This document shows positions 52,377-59,589 of a stretch of 64,000 bases of DNA, piece by piece. How positions within the stretch are numbered: the stretch's first letter is position 1; each line of letters opens with the position of its first letter. Source of the stretch: Granulicella rosea (GTDB taxonomy: Bacteria; Acidobacteriota; Terriglobia; Terriglobales; Acidobacteriaceae); NCBI RefSeq assembly GCF_900188085.1, contig NZ_FZOU01000002.1:124001-188000 (forward strand), read 5' to 3'. Below the pieces are notes generated by a model. It searched no databases. It saw nothing but the letters and a program-made list of their open reading frames with translations, and had not been told where the DNA came from. The position numbers and the translations under genes were made by a program.

Positions 52377-52648
52377 GGATCTCGCGCGACAAGCTGAACA
52401 AGCTTGCCCACACGATCGCAGACGCGCTGGCCGAGATTCCCGAGTGCGACTTTCTGGAGGATCGGAATACGATCCGGCAGGAGGCGCGCAAGGCGCTCGA
52501 AAAGCTGCTGATGGAAGAGACGAAGATCGACGCGGCCGCGCGCCTGAAGATCTCGTCGCAGCGTAAGATCATCGTCGAAGGCTCGCAGGAGTGGGAGATC
52601 CTCTACCGCAAGTACTACAACGACGAGGTCAAGAAACTGGGTCTGTAA
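52373..52648 (+). CDS. DUF507 family protein, second copy
   Basis: A 91-residue protein with the typical DUF507 layout: MRISRDKLNKLAHTIADAL at the start, AARLKISSQRKIIVEGSQEWEILYRKYYNDEVKKLG at the end. It closely matches the widespread family of unknown function. It is translationally coupled to the first copy. tRNA-Glu follows 101 bases downstream. Confidence 0.85.
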   Translation: MRISRDKLNKLAHTIADALAEIPECDFLEDRNTIRQEARKALEKLLMEETKIDAAARLKISSQRKIIVEGSQEWEILYRKYYNDEVKKLGL

Positions 52649-52666
52649 CGACCGGTTTTCCTAAGG

Positions 52667-52701
52667 GCAGGGATTGCGCAAACCGTAATCCCTGCTATAC
52701 T
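52667..52701 (+). promoter_or_regulatory. Possible promoter of tRNA-Glu with overlapping inverted repeat
   Basis: TTGCGC (52674-52679) and TATACT (52696-52701) are 16 bases apart, about 49 bases before the tRNA. The same stretch forms a nine-bp inverted repeat (GCAGGGATT / AATCCCTGC, 52667-52675 and 52687-52695). Confidence 0.4.
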
Positions 52702-52749
52702 TAGAAAGTCGCAAACGGGTGGATGCAACGTCCGCCCGGCAACAAATAT

Positions 52750-52826
52750 GGCGTTATGGTGTAACTGGTTAACACGTCGCCCTCTCAAGGCGAAGAGTCC
52801 GGGTTCGAGCCCCGGTAACGCTACCA
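52750..52826 (+). tRNA. tRNA-Glu (anticodon CTC)
   Basis: Cloverleaf with acceptor GGCGTTA/TAACGCT (a G-U first pair). The anticodon stem TCGCC/GGCGA encloses CTCTCAA with CTC at 34-36, the T loop is GGGTTCGAGCCC, and the encoded CCA ends at 52826. Confidence 0.93.
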
Positions 52827-53142
52827 AAATCAAATTCCCACTACAATCCAATTTCCTGCGAAGCCGATTCGTCATGCCTGTGGGTATGGTGTGATTGCCG
52901 TTTTGAAAGCAATGGCCCATTGCCGGCGTGCATCGAGGAAGCAGTCGGACACCCTAAAGGCAATTCGCTCTGAAAGCGTGTGACCGACCACTTGGCTGCA
53001 TGCGATGATGTGAGCGCTGCGTCTGGGAGGCTGCGGATTCGTGAAGTAGGGGTTATCCGGGGAGTCGGCTTCCTGCCGCTCCGTCTGCGCTTCATCGCGA
53101 TAGAAATCGGGTGTGAAAGCTGAGATGTGATGGAAGTGAAAT
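52827..53142. other. Gap between the two tRNA-Glu genes, no gene seen
   Basis: 316 bases with no convincing gene, Shine-Dalgarno or conserved RNA. The only structure noticed is the tRNA flanks. The region separates convergent tRNA-Glu genes. Confidence 0.6.
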
Positions 53143-53218
53143 TGGCGTCCCCGACGGGATTCGAACCCGTGTTCTCGCCTTGAAAGGGCGGCGTCCTAGG
53201 CCTCTGGACGACGGGGAC
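53143..53218 (-). tRNA. tRNA-Glu (anticodon TTC)
   Basis: Minus-strand cloverleaf. The acceptor is GTCCCCG/CGGGGAC, the anticodon loop is CTTTCAA with TTC at 34-36, the T loop is GGGTTCGAATCCC, and CCA is encoded at 53143-53145. It is the second glutamate isoacceptor, convergent with the CTC one. Confidence 0.95.
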
Positions 53219-53332
53219 GCAACAGATAAGAGGCAGCCCCACGCCGCGCTCATCTCTTTCAGATTAACAACATATGGTGTGCATGTCAAAAGGGGGCTTA
53301 CGCTGCTGCCGTTCTTACGGGATACTGGTGCG

Positions 53333-54046
53333 ATGGATGCCCAAGTTGAATCACGCCGCTTCCGCTATCTGGATGCACTGACAACCACGTTCGTGGTCGT
53401 GCTGCTGGTCTCGAATCTGGTCGCGCAGAAGATCTGCCAGATCGGGCCGGTCTTCGGTCACACCTTCTTTGTATCGGGCGCGGTCCTGCTGTTTCCGGTC
53501 ACATATATCTTTGGGGATGTCTTTACCGAAGTTTACGGGTTCGCCGCGTCGCGTCGCGCCATCTGGCTGGGGTTCTTTGGAACGGCGTTACTCTACGGTA
53601 TGGGCGCGACCGTCATCGCGTTGCCGGCGGCGCCGGGCTGGCCGAATCAGAAGGCGTTTGAGACGGTCTTCGGCATCATTCCGCGCATCCTGGTTGCCAG
53701 TCTGATCGCCTTCTGGGCGGGCGAGTTCGTTAACTCCTACACCATGGCCAAGCTGAAGCTGGCGACCGGCGGCCGCATGCTGTGGACGCGCACCGTCGGC
53801 TCGACCGTGGCCGGGCAGGCGGTCGATACGGCGCTCGTGATCGCGCTGACCTTCGGCGGCACGATACCGGTGAGGACGCTTGTGAACATGATCCTCACCG
53901 GCTACGGGTTGAAGGTGGGATACGAGGTGCTGGCGACGCCGCTGACCTATCTCGTCATCCACGGCCTGAAGCGCGCCGAGGGCGTGGATGTATTCGATCG
54001 CGGCATCAGCTTCAATCCCTTTGCCTTCGGCGCTCGCCGCGATTAG
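53333..54046 (+). CDS. Queuosine precursor transporter (YhhQ/QPTR family)
   Basis: A 237-residue integral membrane protein of the YhhQ/DUF165 family. LVSNLVAQKICQIG in the first helix, LLFPVTYIFGDVFTEVYGFAASRRAIWLGF and VGSTVAGQAVDTALVIALTFGG are family hallmarks. YhhQ imports queuosine precursors (preQ0/preQ1) in E. coli. ATG 53333 is chosen by helix position; the open frame extends far upstream into the tRNA. Its last four bases overlap the convergent hydratase stop (54043-54046). No preQ1 riboswitch was recognised upstream. Confidence 0.92.
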   Translation: MDAQVESRRFRYLDALTTTFVVVLLVSNLVAQKICQIGPVFGHTFFVSGAVLLFPVTYIFGDVFTEVYGFAASRRAIWLGFFGTALLYGMGATVIALPAAPGWPNQKAFETVFGIIPRILVASLIAFWAGEFVNSYTMAKLKLATGGRMLWTRTVGSTVAGQAVDTALVIALTFGGTIPVRTLVNMILTGYGLKVGYEVLATPLTYLVIHGLKRAEGVDVFDRGISFNPFAFGARRD

Positions 54047-54831
54047 GCGAAGGTCAACGTGACCCGGCCCACCGTGCCGAACCGGACGTCTACATCCGAG
54101 GTCGCCGTCGCGAGAGTGTTGCCGGTCCAGCTTCCGGTGGTGATCCACTGTCCGGCCTTCAAACCGCCGGTGCGCGACGCGCCTTCGTTCGCGAGCCAGG
54201 GGATGAGCTTCAGGAAGTCGCCCGAGGTGTTCGAGCCGGTGCGGTCGACGCGGATGCTGCCGTCGACCGCCAGCGTCACGTGCTCCTGGGTGAAGTCGAC
54301 CGACTCCCACCCCGCGAAAGCCGGACCGTAAACGAAGCCGCCGTGCATCTGCATGTCGGCGATCATGGAAAATCGATTGGCAGCGGAGGGATCGGCGAGG
54401 CCCGCCTCCAGAATTTCGATCACCGGATGGCAGCTTGCGATGGCGGCCAGCGCCTCTTCGCGCGTGTAGGGCGTGGCGCGCGGCGGCAGGTCTTTGCCGA
54501 GGAGGAATGCGATCTCCGCCTCGAGCCCTCGATAGCGCCAGGTCTTGCCGGAGAGCACGCTGCCGGCCGGCGCGATCCAGGCGAGCGGCATGGGCGCGAA
54601 GATGGGCGTGGCCTCGGGCGTCGGCGCGCCGACCTTCCATCCACCGATGGTCTCGTAGGCCTCGGCCATGGCGTCCTGCACGAAGTAGGCCTCGTCGAGC
54701 GTGGTGGGCTGCAGTTCGGCGGGCAGTTCGGCGATGGGGCTTGCGTTGCGGCGCGCGTTCAGGAGGAGGTTGGCGGCTTCGATCAGTTGCTGTTCGCGGA
54801 GTCCAGTCATAGTCCTGCCAGTGTCGCTCAT
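54043..54831 (-). CDS. 2-keto-4-pentenoate hydratase-like (FAA hydrolase family)
   Basis: A 262-residue protein of the fumarylacetoacetate hydrolase/MhpD family. The metal-binding Glu pair is in YRGLEAEIAFLLGKDLP, with GGWKVGAPTPEA upstream and a closing NEGASRTGGLKAGQWITTGSWTG segment. By family it hydrates 2-hydroxypentadienoate-type acids in catechol degradation, or hydrolyses related acyl-pyruvates. No other catabolic genes adjoin it, so the substrate is uncertain. It is on the same strand as the NTF2-fold and PIG-L genes. Confidence 0.85.
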   Translation of the reverse strand: MSDTGRTMTGLREQQLIEAANLLLNARRNASPIAELPAELQPTTLDEAYFVQDAMAEAYETIGGWKVGAPTPEATPIFAPMPLAWIAPAGSVLSGKTWRYRGLEAEIAFLLGKDLPPRATPYTREEALAAIASCHPVIEILEAGLADPSAANRFSMIADMQMHGGFVYGPAFAGWESVDFTQEHVTLAVDGSIRVDRTGSNTSGDFLKLIPWLANEGASRTGGLKAGQWITTGSWTGNTLATATSDVDVRFGTVGRVTLTFA

Positions 54832-54870
54832 TCAGCAGTCGTATGTCATGTGCGGCTCACATCTAGTGTG

Positions 54871-55182
54871 CTATTTACCGTGGATCATCCCGACGATCCG
54901 GCCGTCTGCCTTTCGAATCTTCACCGTCGCAACGCCGCCTTCACATCCTGATTTTGCGCAGGGAATTGTTCCACTCACGACCCAGACCCCGCCTTCGAGA
55001 ATCGCTGTGAAGGGCCTTTCGGATTCGATGAGCGCTTTGCCGTAGACCGGTTTCAAAACTGCTTCTGCGATCTCGCGGGCAGTTGCCGCATCCGGGACGT
55101 AACCATCCTTCGGCACAACGTTCTGCGCAAGAGAGGATGAAGCAAGAAGCAGCAATAGCCAAATGCATCTCGTTCGGCCCAT
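54871..55182 (-). CDS. Secreted NTF2-fold immunity-like protein
   Basis: A 103-residue protein. GAGGAG seven bases upstream selects ATG 55182 over ATG 55197. The signal peptide is RCIWLLLLLASSSLAQ. The mature part GYVPDAATAREIAEAVLKPVYG ... ILEGGVWVVSGTIP ... GGVATVKIRKADGRIVGMIHG matches the NTF2-fold immunity domain (YbbC/YhhH-type). Such domains neutralise polymorphic toxins in other bacteria, but stand-alone secreted versions exist. No toxin gene is next to it. It begins 16 bases after the PIG-L stop, so the two are co-transcribed. Confidence 0.75.
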   Translation of the reverse strand: MGRTRCIWLLLLLASSSLAQNVVPKDGYVPDAATAREIAEAVLKPVYGKALIESERPFTAILEGGVWVVSGTIPCAKSGCEGGVATVKIRKADGRIVGMIHGK

Positions 55183-55198
55183 CGACAAACTCCTCATG

Positions 55199-58006
55199 CT
55201 ACTTCGCCGCCGGCGCCTTGCCCAGACTGAGCAGATTCGCAAACAGCCGGTAGCCGCCGGGAACACCCTCGGGCAACTGACGGTACAGCGCCAGCGACGT
55301 GTAGATGTACTTGCCCTTGCCGGTTTCGGCGATCAGCAGGCCGCCCTTCTGCGGGGCCTGGCCTGCATCGTGGGTCTCCAGGAGAGGGGTGAAGTGTGGG
55401 TCCCATGAGGCCATGAAGCCGTGGCCACGCTCTTCCACCCAACCGTCGAAGTCCTTCGAGCCGATTTTGTTCGGCCAGTTCAGCAGGGCCGCGTCGGGTT
55501 CGAGAATCTTCACCGGCGCGGTCTCTTCGACGACCTTTTCGTTGTCTCCCAGCGAGAGCGGATACGGCGTTACGCCAGAGGGAAATTCCCGGTAGGCATA
55601 CTGCGCGATGACCACGCCGCCGGCCTGCGCGTAGGCGAGCAAGGCAGGGCTGGCCGCTGCGAGGTCTGGATGCGCCTCATATGGCCGCACCCCCAGCACG
55701 ACCGCGTCGAAGTTCTTCAGGTTGTCGGCGGTCAGGTCGGCGACCGTCAACATCTTTGCGTGGACGCCGAGGTTTTCAAGCGTTGCCGGCACGTCGTCGC
55801 CGGTGCCGGGCAGGTAGCCGACCTTGAGGTCCGGCGCGATTTTGACATCGACGCCGTAGGCCCGGTAGGTCGCGGGCCGGTAGAGGTTCGTGCCCTGCAG
55901 GCCGGGGTATCCGGCTGTGCGATAGCCCTCGCGATACTTGTGGCCGTCGACCTCGGCGACGGCGGTCAGGGTGTACTCCGTTCCGGGAACCAGCTTCGCC
56001 GGCGTGACGGTGAAGGTCACGTCGCGCTCGGCGCCGCGCTGGGCGGAGTCGAGCGCGACCGTCTCGGGCGAGGAGGTCCAGCCAGACGGCAGCTCCAGCT
56101 TGAGTGTGCCTTTGGTCTGGCCTGTGCCGTTCTGCCCAAGGCCATCGATGCGAACATGCGTGGTCAGCGAGAGCGTCTTTTCGGTCAGCGGGATGATGCC
56201 CGCGCCCGGCGAGACCGACACCGAGACCGGCGGCACGACCACCAGAGGGCCATTGGAGCCGCGCACCACCTGCCGCATGATCAGGTCGACGCCGTCATAG
56301 CGAAAGCGCGCCACGGCCACCAGCGGGTAGGGCGTGATGGGCGAGTCGCGCAGTGCGGGGGCGGCGATGTCGTAGTACGGCTGCTCGATGCCGGGACGGA
56401 AGAAGTAGGGGCGCGTCGGCTTGGCATCGCTCGGGACGACAACCGTCACCTGGTCCTTGCAGGACGGCGTCGCGGAGTCGGACGAGAGCGCCGTGCCGTC
56501 CGCCGACTCGACCGTCAGGCCGACTGAATCAAGCTGGGTCTCTTCGTTGTGTTTCAGTCCGATGGCCAGCGGCAGCTTCTCGCCGGGCGCCAGCGGCTGC
56601 GCGGTCATCTCCTGCCCGCAGGCAGGGCCGACGGTCAGGGTGAGCGAGAGCGCCTGCACCAGCGCATCGTTGAACTGCGTATGCTTCACCCGCAGATCGT
56701 GCAGGACCAGCTCTTTTTCGACCGGCGTGATGTTGCTGGCGCGGACGTGGTCGGTCAGATCGGTAACAGCGATAAAGCCGTCGCGGAGGAAGGGCGCTAT
56801 CTTCTCCGGCTCAGCGGGCGTGAAGGTGGCCTGCGCCTGATCCACGAGGGCTTGAATCTTCTTCAGCTCGGTCTGCAGCGCGGCCTTCTCGGTGGGAGAG
56901 GAGGTCACATAGCTCGCGATTCCCGCAAGGCTGGTGTCGATGCCGTCGAAGAAGCCCGTCTCCTTGCCGCTGATCTCGCCGTCCGGCTGGCCGAGGTGCG
57001 ATCCATAGCGGTGATACTCGACATCGTGGACGCCGGCGGATGGCGGCCGCATCATTCCGCCCATCTGGCTCCTCTGCATCGAAAGACCCTTCCGCGCGAA
57101 CTGCAGGTAGCTCATACCCAACAGCGGATCGGCATCTCCTTCGGGCACGACGACGTTCGCCTTCGGCACTGTCGTCGTGGTGACGCCCGAGACGTAGTTG
57201 TAAAACTTCGTCGGCGCGTACTGGTTGGTCGCGTAGTCGAACATGCCCTTGTCGTCGATGCGGGCGAAGGGGATGCGTGCGTAGACCTTCAACGGAGTCC
57301 AGGGCGGCAGCTTCATCTCGGGGAAGACCTTCGGATCGCCCGCCGCGTTGAAGACCTCCTGATCGATCTGTCCCGCGACCTGGTGGTGGCCGTGGCCGTC
57401 GGTGACGCCGCCGACGAAGACGCTCGCCAGCACCAGCGGGCGATAGAGCCGCACGGCGCGCACCGCGTCGTAGAGCACGCGGTCGTGGCCCCACTTCGCC
57501 AACGTCTCCTCTTTGGTCTTCGAAAAGCCGAAGTCGACGACCGAGCCGAACATCTGGTCCACGCCCATGTAGCGGTCCGCGGCCAGCAGCTCCTGCGTGC
57601 GGTCGAGGCCGAGCGCATCGTAAAAGTCGGCAGACATCACGTTCTGTCCACCTTCGCCGCGATTCAGCGTCAGCATGGCGACGCGTACGCCTTTGCCGCG
57701 CGACTCGTAGGTCAGCATGCCGCCGTCCTCGTCGTCCGGGTGGGCGACGATCATCATCATCGACGCGCGCGTGGCGAGCCTGCGCAGACTGGTCGCGAGC
57801 GCGATGGCGCCGGTGTTCTCGGGGATCGGGTCGGCGATGGGGTTGGCTTTGACGCGATCGGCGGCCAGGTTCGCGGGATCGGTCTGCTGAGGCGTCGGAT
57901 TCTGGTTGCGAGCTGGATTCTGTCCCGCGCCGGGCAGGGTGTCGGCGAGCAGCAGCGAGAGCGCAAGCGCGGTGACGAGTCTAGGGGAGCTGCCAGAATT
58001 AGCCAT
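55199..58006 (-). CDS. Large secreted PIG-L (LmbE-like) deacetylase
   Basis: A 935-residue protein. ATG 58006 has GAGAGAT upstream; ATG 58030 is possible. A signal-like N terminus (LVTALALSLLLADTLPGAGQ) is followed by a PIG-L domain with the zinc motif ASMMMIVAHPDDEDGGML. The LmbE-fold deacetylase core runs through about residue 330. The rest is Ig-like and beta-rich (VTVVVPSDAKPTRPYFFRPG) and ends with a GATase-like region (LKNFDAVVLGVRPYEAHPDL, AYAQAGGVVIAQYAYREF). PIG-L enzymes de-N-acetylate sugars. The substrate is probably an extracytoplasmic glycan. Confidence 0.88.
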   Translation of the reverse strand: MANSGSSPRLVTALALSLLLADTLPGAGQNPARNQNPTPQQTDPANLAADRVKANPIADPIPENTGAIALATSLRRLATRASMMMIVAHPDDEDGGMLTYESRGKGVRVAMLTLNRGEGGQNVMSADFYDALGLDRTQELLAADRYMGVDQMFGSVVDFGFSKTKEETLAKWGHDRVLYDAVRAVRLYRPLVLASVFVGGVTDGHGHHQVAGQIDQEVFNAAGDPKVFPEMKLPPWTPLKVYARIPFARIDDKGMFDYATNQYAPTKFYNYVSGVTTTTVPKANVVVPEGDADPLLGMSYLQFARKGLSMQRSQMGGMMRPPSAGVHDVEYHRYGSHLGQPDGEISGKETGFFDGIDTSLAGIASYVTSSPTEKAALQTELKKIQALVDQAQATFTPAEPEKIAPFLRDGFIAVTDLTDHVRASNITPVEKELVLHDLRVKHTQFNDALVQALSLTLTVGPACGQEMTAQPLAPGEKLPLAIGLKHNEETQLDSVGLTVESADGTALSSDSATPSCKDQVTVVVPSDAKPTRPYFFRPGIEQPYYDIAAPALRDSPITPYPLVAVARFRYDGVDLIMRQVVRGSNGPLVVVPPVSVSVSPGAGIIPLTEKTLSLTTHVRIDGLGQNGTGQTKGTLKLELPSGWTSSPETVALDSAQRGAERDVTFTVTPAKLVPGTEYTLTAVAEVDGHKYREGYRTAGYPGLQGTNLYRPATYRAYGVDVKIAPDLKVGYLPGTGDDVPATLENLGVHAKMLTVADLTADNLKNFDAVVLGVRPYEAHPDLAAASPALLAYAQAGGVVIAQYAYREFPSGVTPYPLSLGDNEKVVEETAPVKILEPDAALLNWPNKIGSKDFDGWVEERGHGFMASWDPHFTPLLETHDAGQAPQKGGLLIAETGKGKYIYTSLALYRQLPEGVPGGYRLFANLLSLGKAPAAK

Positions 58007-58102
58007 TGGTTTAAATCTCTCATATCGCATGCGGCGGTGGAGGGGAAAGAATCAGGGCTTCGACTGGATTGGACGCGGGTTTGGATTCTGTAGACTCACC
58101 AT

Positions 58103-59518
58103 ATCTCTACTTTCGACCAACCCGGCGCCCAGCTTACCCGCACGCTCACGCTGCGTTCAGCCGTTGCGCTGAACATGCTGGACATGATCGGCGTCGGCCC
58201 GTTCATCACGCTGCCGCTGATTCTCTCGGCCATGGGCGGCCCGCAGGCGATGCTCGGCTGGATTCTGGGCGCGCTGCTGGCGCTGTGCGACGGGCTGGTA
58301 TGGGCGGAGCTGGGCGCGGCAATGCCCGAGGCTGGCGGCTCCTACCAGTTCCTGCGCCGGATCTACCCCGGCAGGCTCGGTCGTTTTCTCGCCTTCCTGT
58401 TCGTCTTTCAACTGACATTTTCGGCGCCGCTCTCGGTCGCCAGCGGATGCATCGGACTCAGTCAGTACGCGACGTATCTCGTGCCGGCGCTGGGCGGCCA
58501 TACGGTGCATGTCGGCTCGCGGATTACGGCAGGGCCGGGGACCGCGCTCGCCATCGGCGCCGTGGTGCTGGCAGTCGTTCTGCTCTATCGGAATCTGGCG
58601 AATCTGAAGGCGCTTTCGCTGGTGCTCTGGACGACGGTGCTCGCGACGATCGCCTGGGTGCTGGCGACCGCGCTGCTGCATGGGCATCTGGCGCAGGCCT
58701 TCACGCTGCCGCCCGATGCATTTCGCCCCAGCCCCGCGTTCTTTTCCGGGTTGGCGTCGGCGATGCTGATCGCGACCTACGACTTCTGGGGTTACTACAA
58801 CATCACCTTCCTGGGCGCGGAGGTGAAGGATCCGGCGAGGACGATTCCGCGCGCGATCCTGATCTCGATCGGATGCGTGGGCGTGCTCTACCTGCTGCTG
58901 AATGTCGCGGTACTGGCGGTGCTGCCGTGGCAGCCGCTGCTTTCCGCGCAGAATCTCGACGCGCGCCGTGCGCTGATCTCGGTCTTCATGCAGACGGCCT
59001 ATGGTCCGCGCTATGGCCATTTGATGGGAGAGATCGCGGCGGTCTTTGTCATGATCACGGCGTTCGCGAGCGTCTTCTCGCTGCTGCTTGGCTACTCGCG
59101 CATTCCGTATGCGGCGGCGCGGGACGGCAGCTTCTTCCGGGCGTTCGGCAAACTGCATCCGAGACGCGGCTTTCCGTATGTCTCGCTGCTGTACCTTGGC
59201 GTGGCGGCGTCGCTCTTCTGCTTCTTCTCGCTGGGAGAGGTGATCGCGGCGCTGGTGGTCATCCGCATCCTGCTGCAGTTCGTGATGCAGCATGTGGGCG
59301 TGCTGTATCTGCGGCGTTCGCAGCCGGGGCTGCCGAGGCCGTTCCGACTTTGGCTCTATCCGGCGCCGCCGCTGCTGGCGTTGGCGGGATTTCTCTATAT
59401 CGTGTTCAAGCGGGCAGGCTCGGGCCGGGAGGTTGCGATGGCGGCGGTCGTCGTGGCGCTGGGCACGGCGGTCTTTTTCCTCTCGGGGAGAGCTTCGAGA
59501 TCGGGTCATTCGGGTTAA
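58103..59518 (+). CDS. APC-family amino acid permease with no ATG at the expected start
   Basis: A membrane protein with about 12 helices of the amino acid-polyamine-organocation type. The first is ALNMLDMIGVGPFITLPLI, with the conserved GVGPF loop, followed by CDGLVWAELGAAMPEAGGSYQFLRRIYP. The only ATG (58175) lies inside helix 1. The in-frame upstream segment from ATC 58103 (ISTFDQPGAQLTRTLTLR) is a plausible cytoplasmic leader after a TAG at 58091. So translation may start at ATC 58103 or CTG 58151. Substrate unknown. Confidence 0.75.
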   Translation: MSTFDQPGAQLTRTLTLRSAVALNMLDMIGVGPFITLPLILSAMGGPQAMLGWILGALLALCDGLVWAELGAAMPEAGGSYQFLRRIYPGRLGRFLAFLFVFQLTFSAPLSVASGCIGLSQYATYLVPALGGHTVHVGSRITAGPGTALAIGAVVLAVVLLYRNLANLKALSLVLWTTVLATIAWVLATALLHGHLAQAFTLPPDAFRPSPAFFSGLASAMLIATYDFWGYYNITFLGAEVKDPARTIPRAILISIGCVGVLYLLLNVAVLAVLPWQPLLSAQNLDARRALISVFMQTAYGPRYGHLMGEIAAVFVMITAFASVFSLLLGYSRIPYAAARDGSFFRAFGKLHPRRGFPYVSLLYLGVAASLFCFFSLGEVIAALVVIRILLQFVMQHVGVLYLRRSQPGLPRPFRLWLYPAPPLLALAGFLYIVFKRAGSGREVAMAAVVVALGTAVFFLSGRASRSGHSG

Positions 59519-59589
59519 GCGAAACAAAAGGCTCGGGCCGACGCAACTTTGCCCTCCGTTTTCGGTTCCAATCAGACAGAGGTCCAGCT

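Noticed and set aside
53222-53332. preQ1 riboswitch upstream of the queuosine precursor transporter
   Set aside because: No consistent stem and A-rich tail pattern of a preQ1-I or preQ1-II element was seen.
58069-59589. Upstream extension of the DUF1800 frame
   Set aside because: Overlaps the APC permease in another frame; the signal peptide at 59590 fits the family start.
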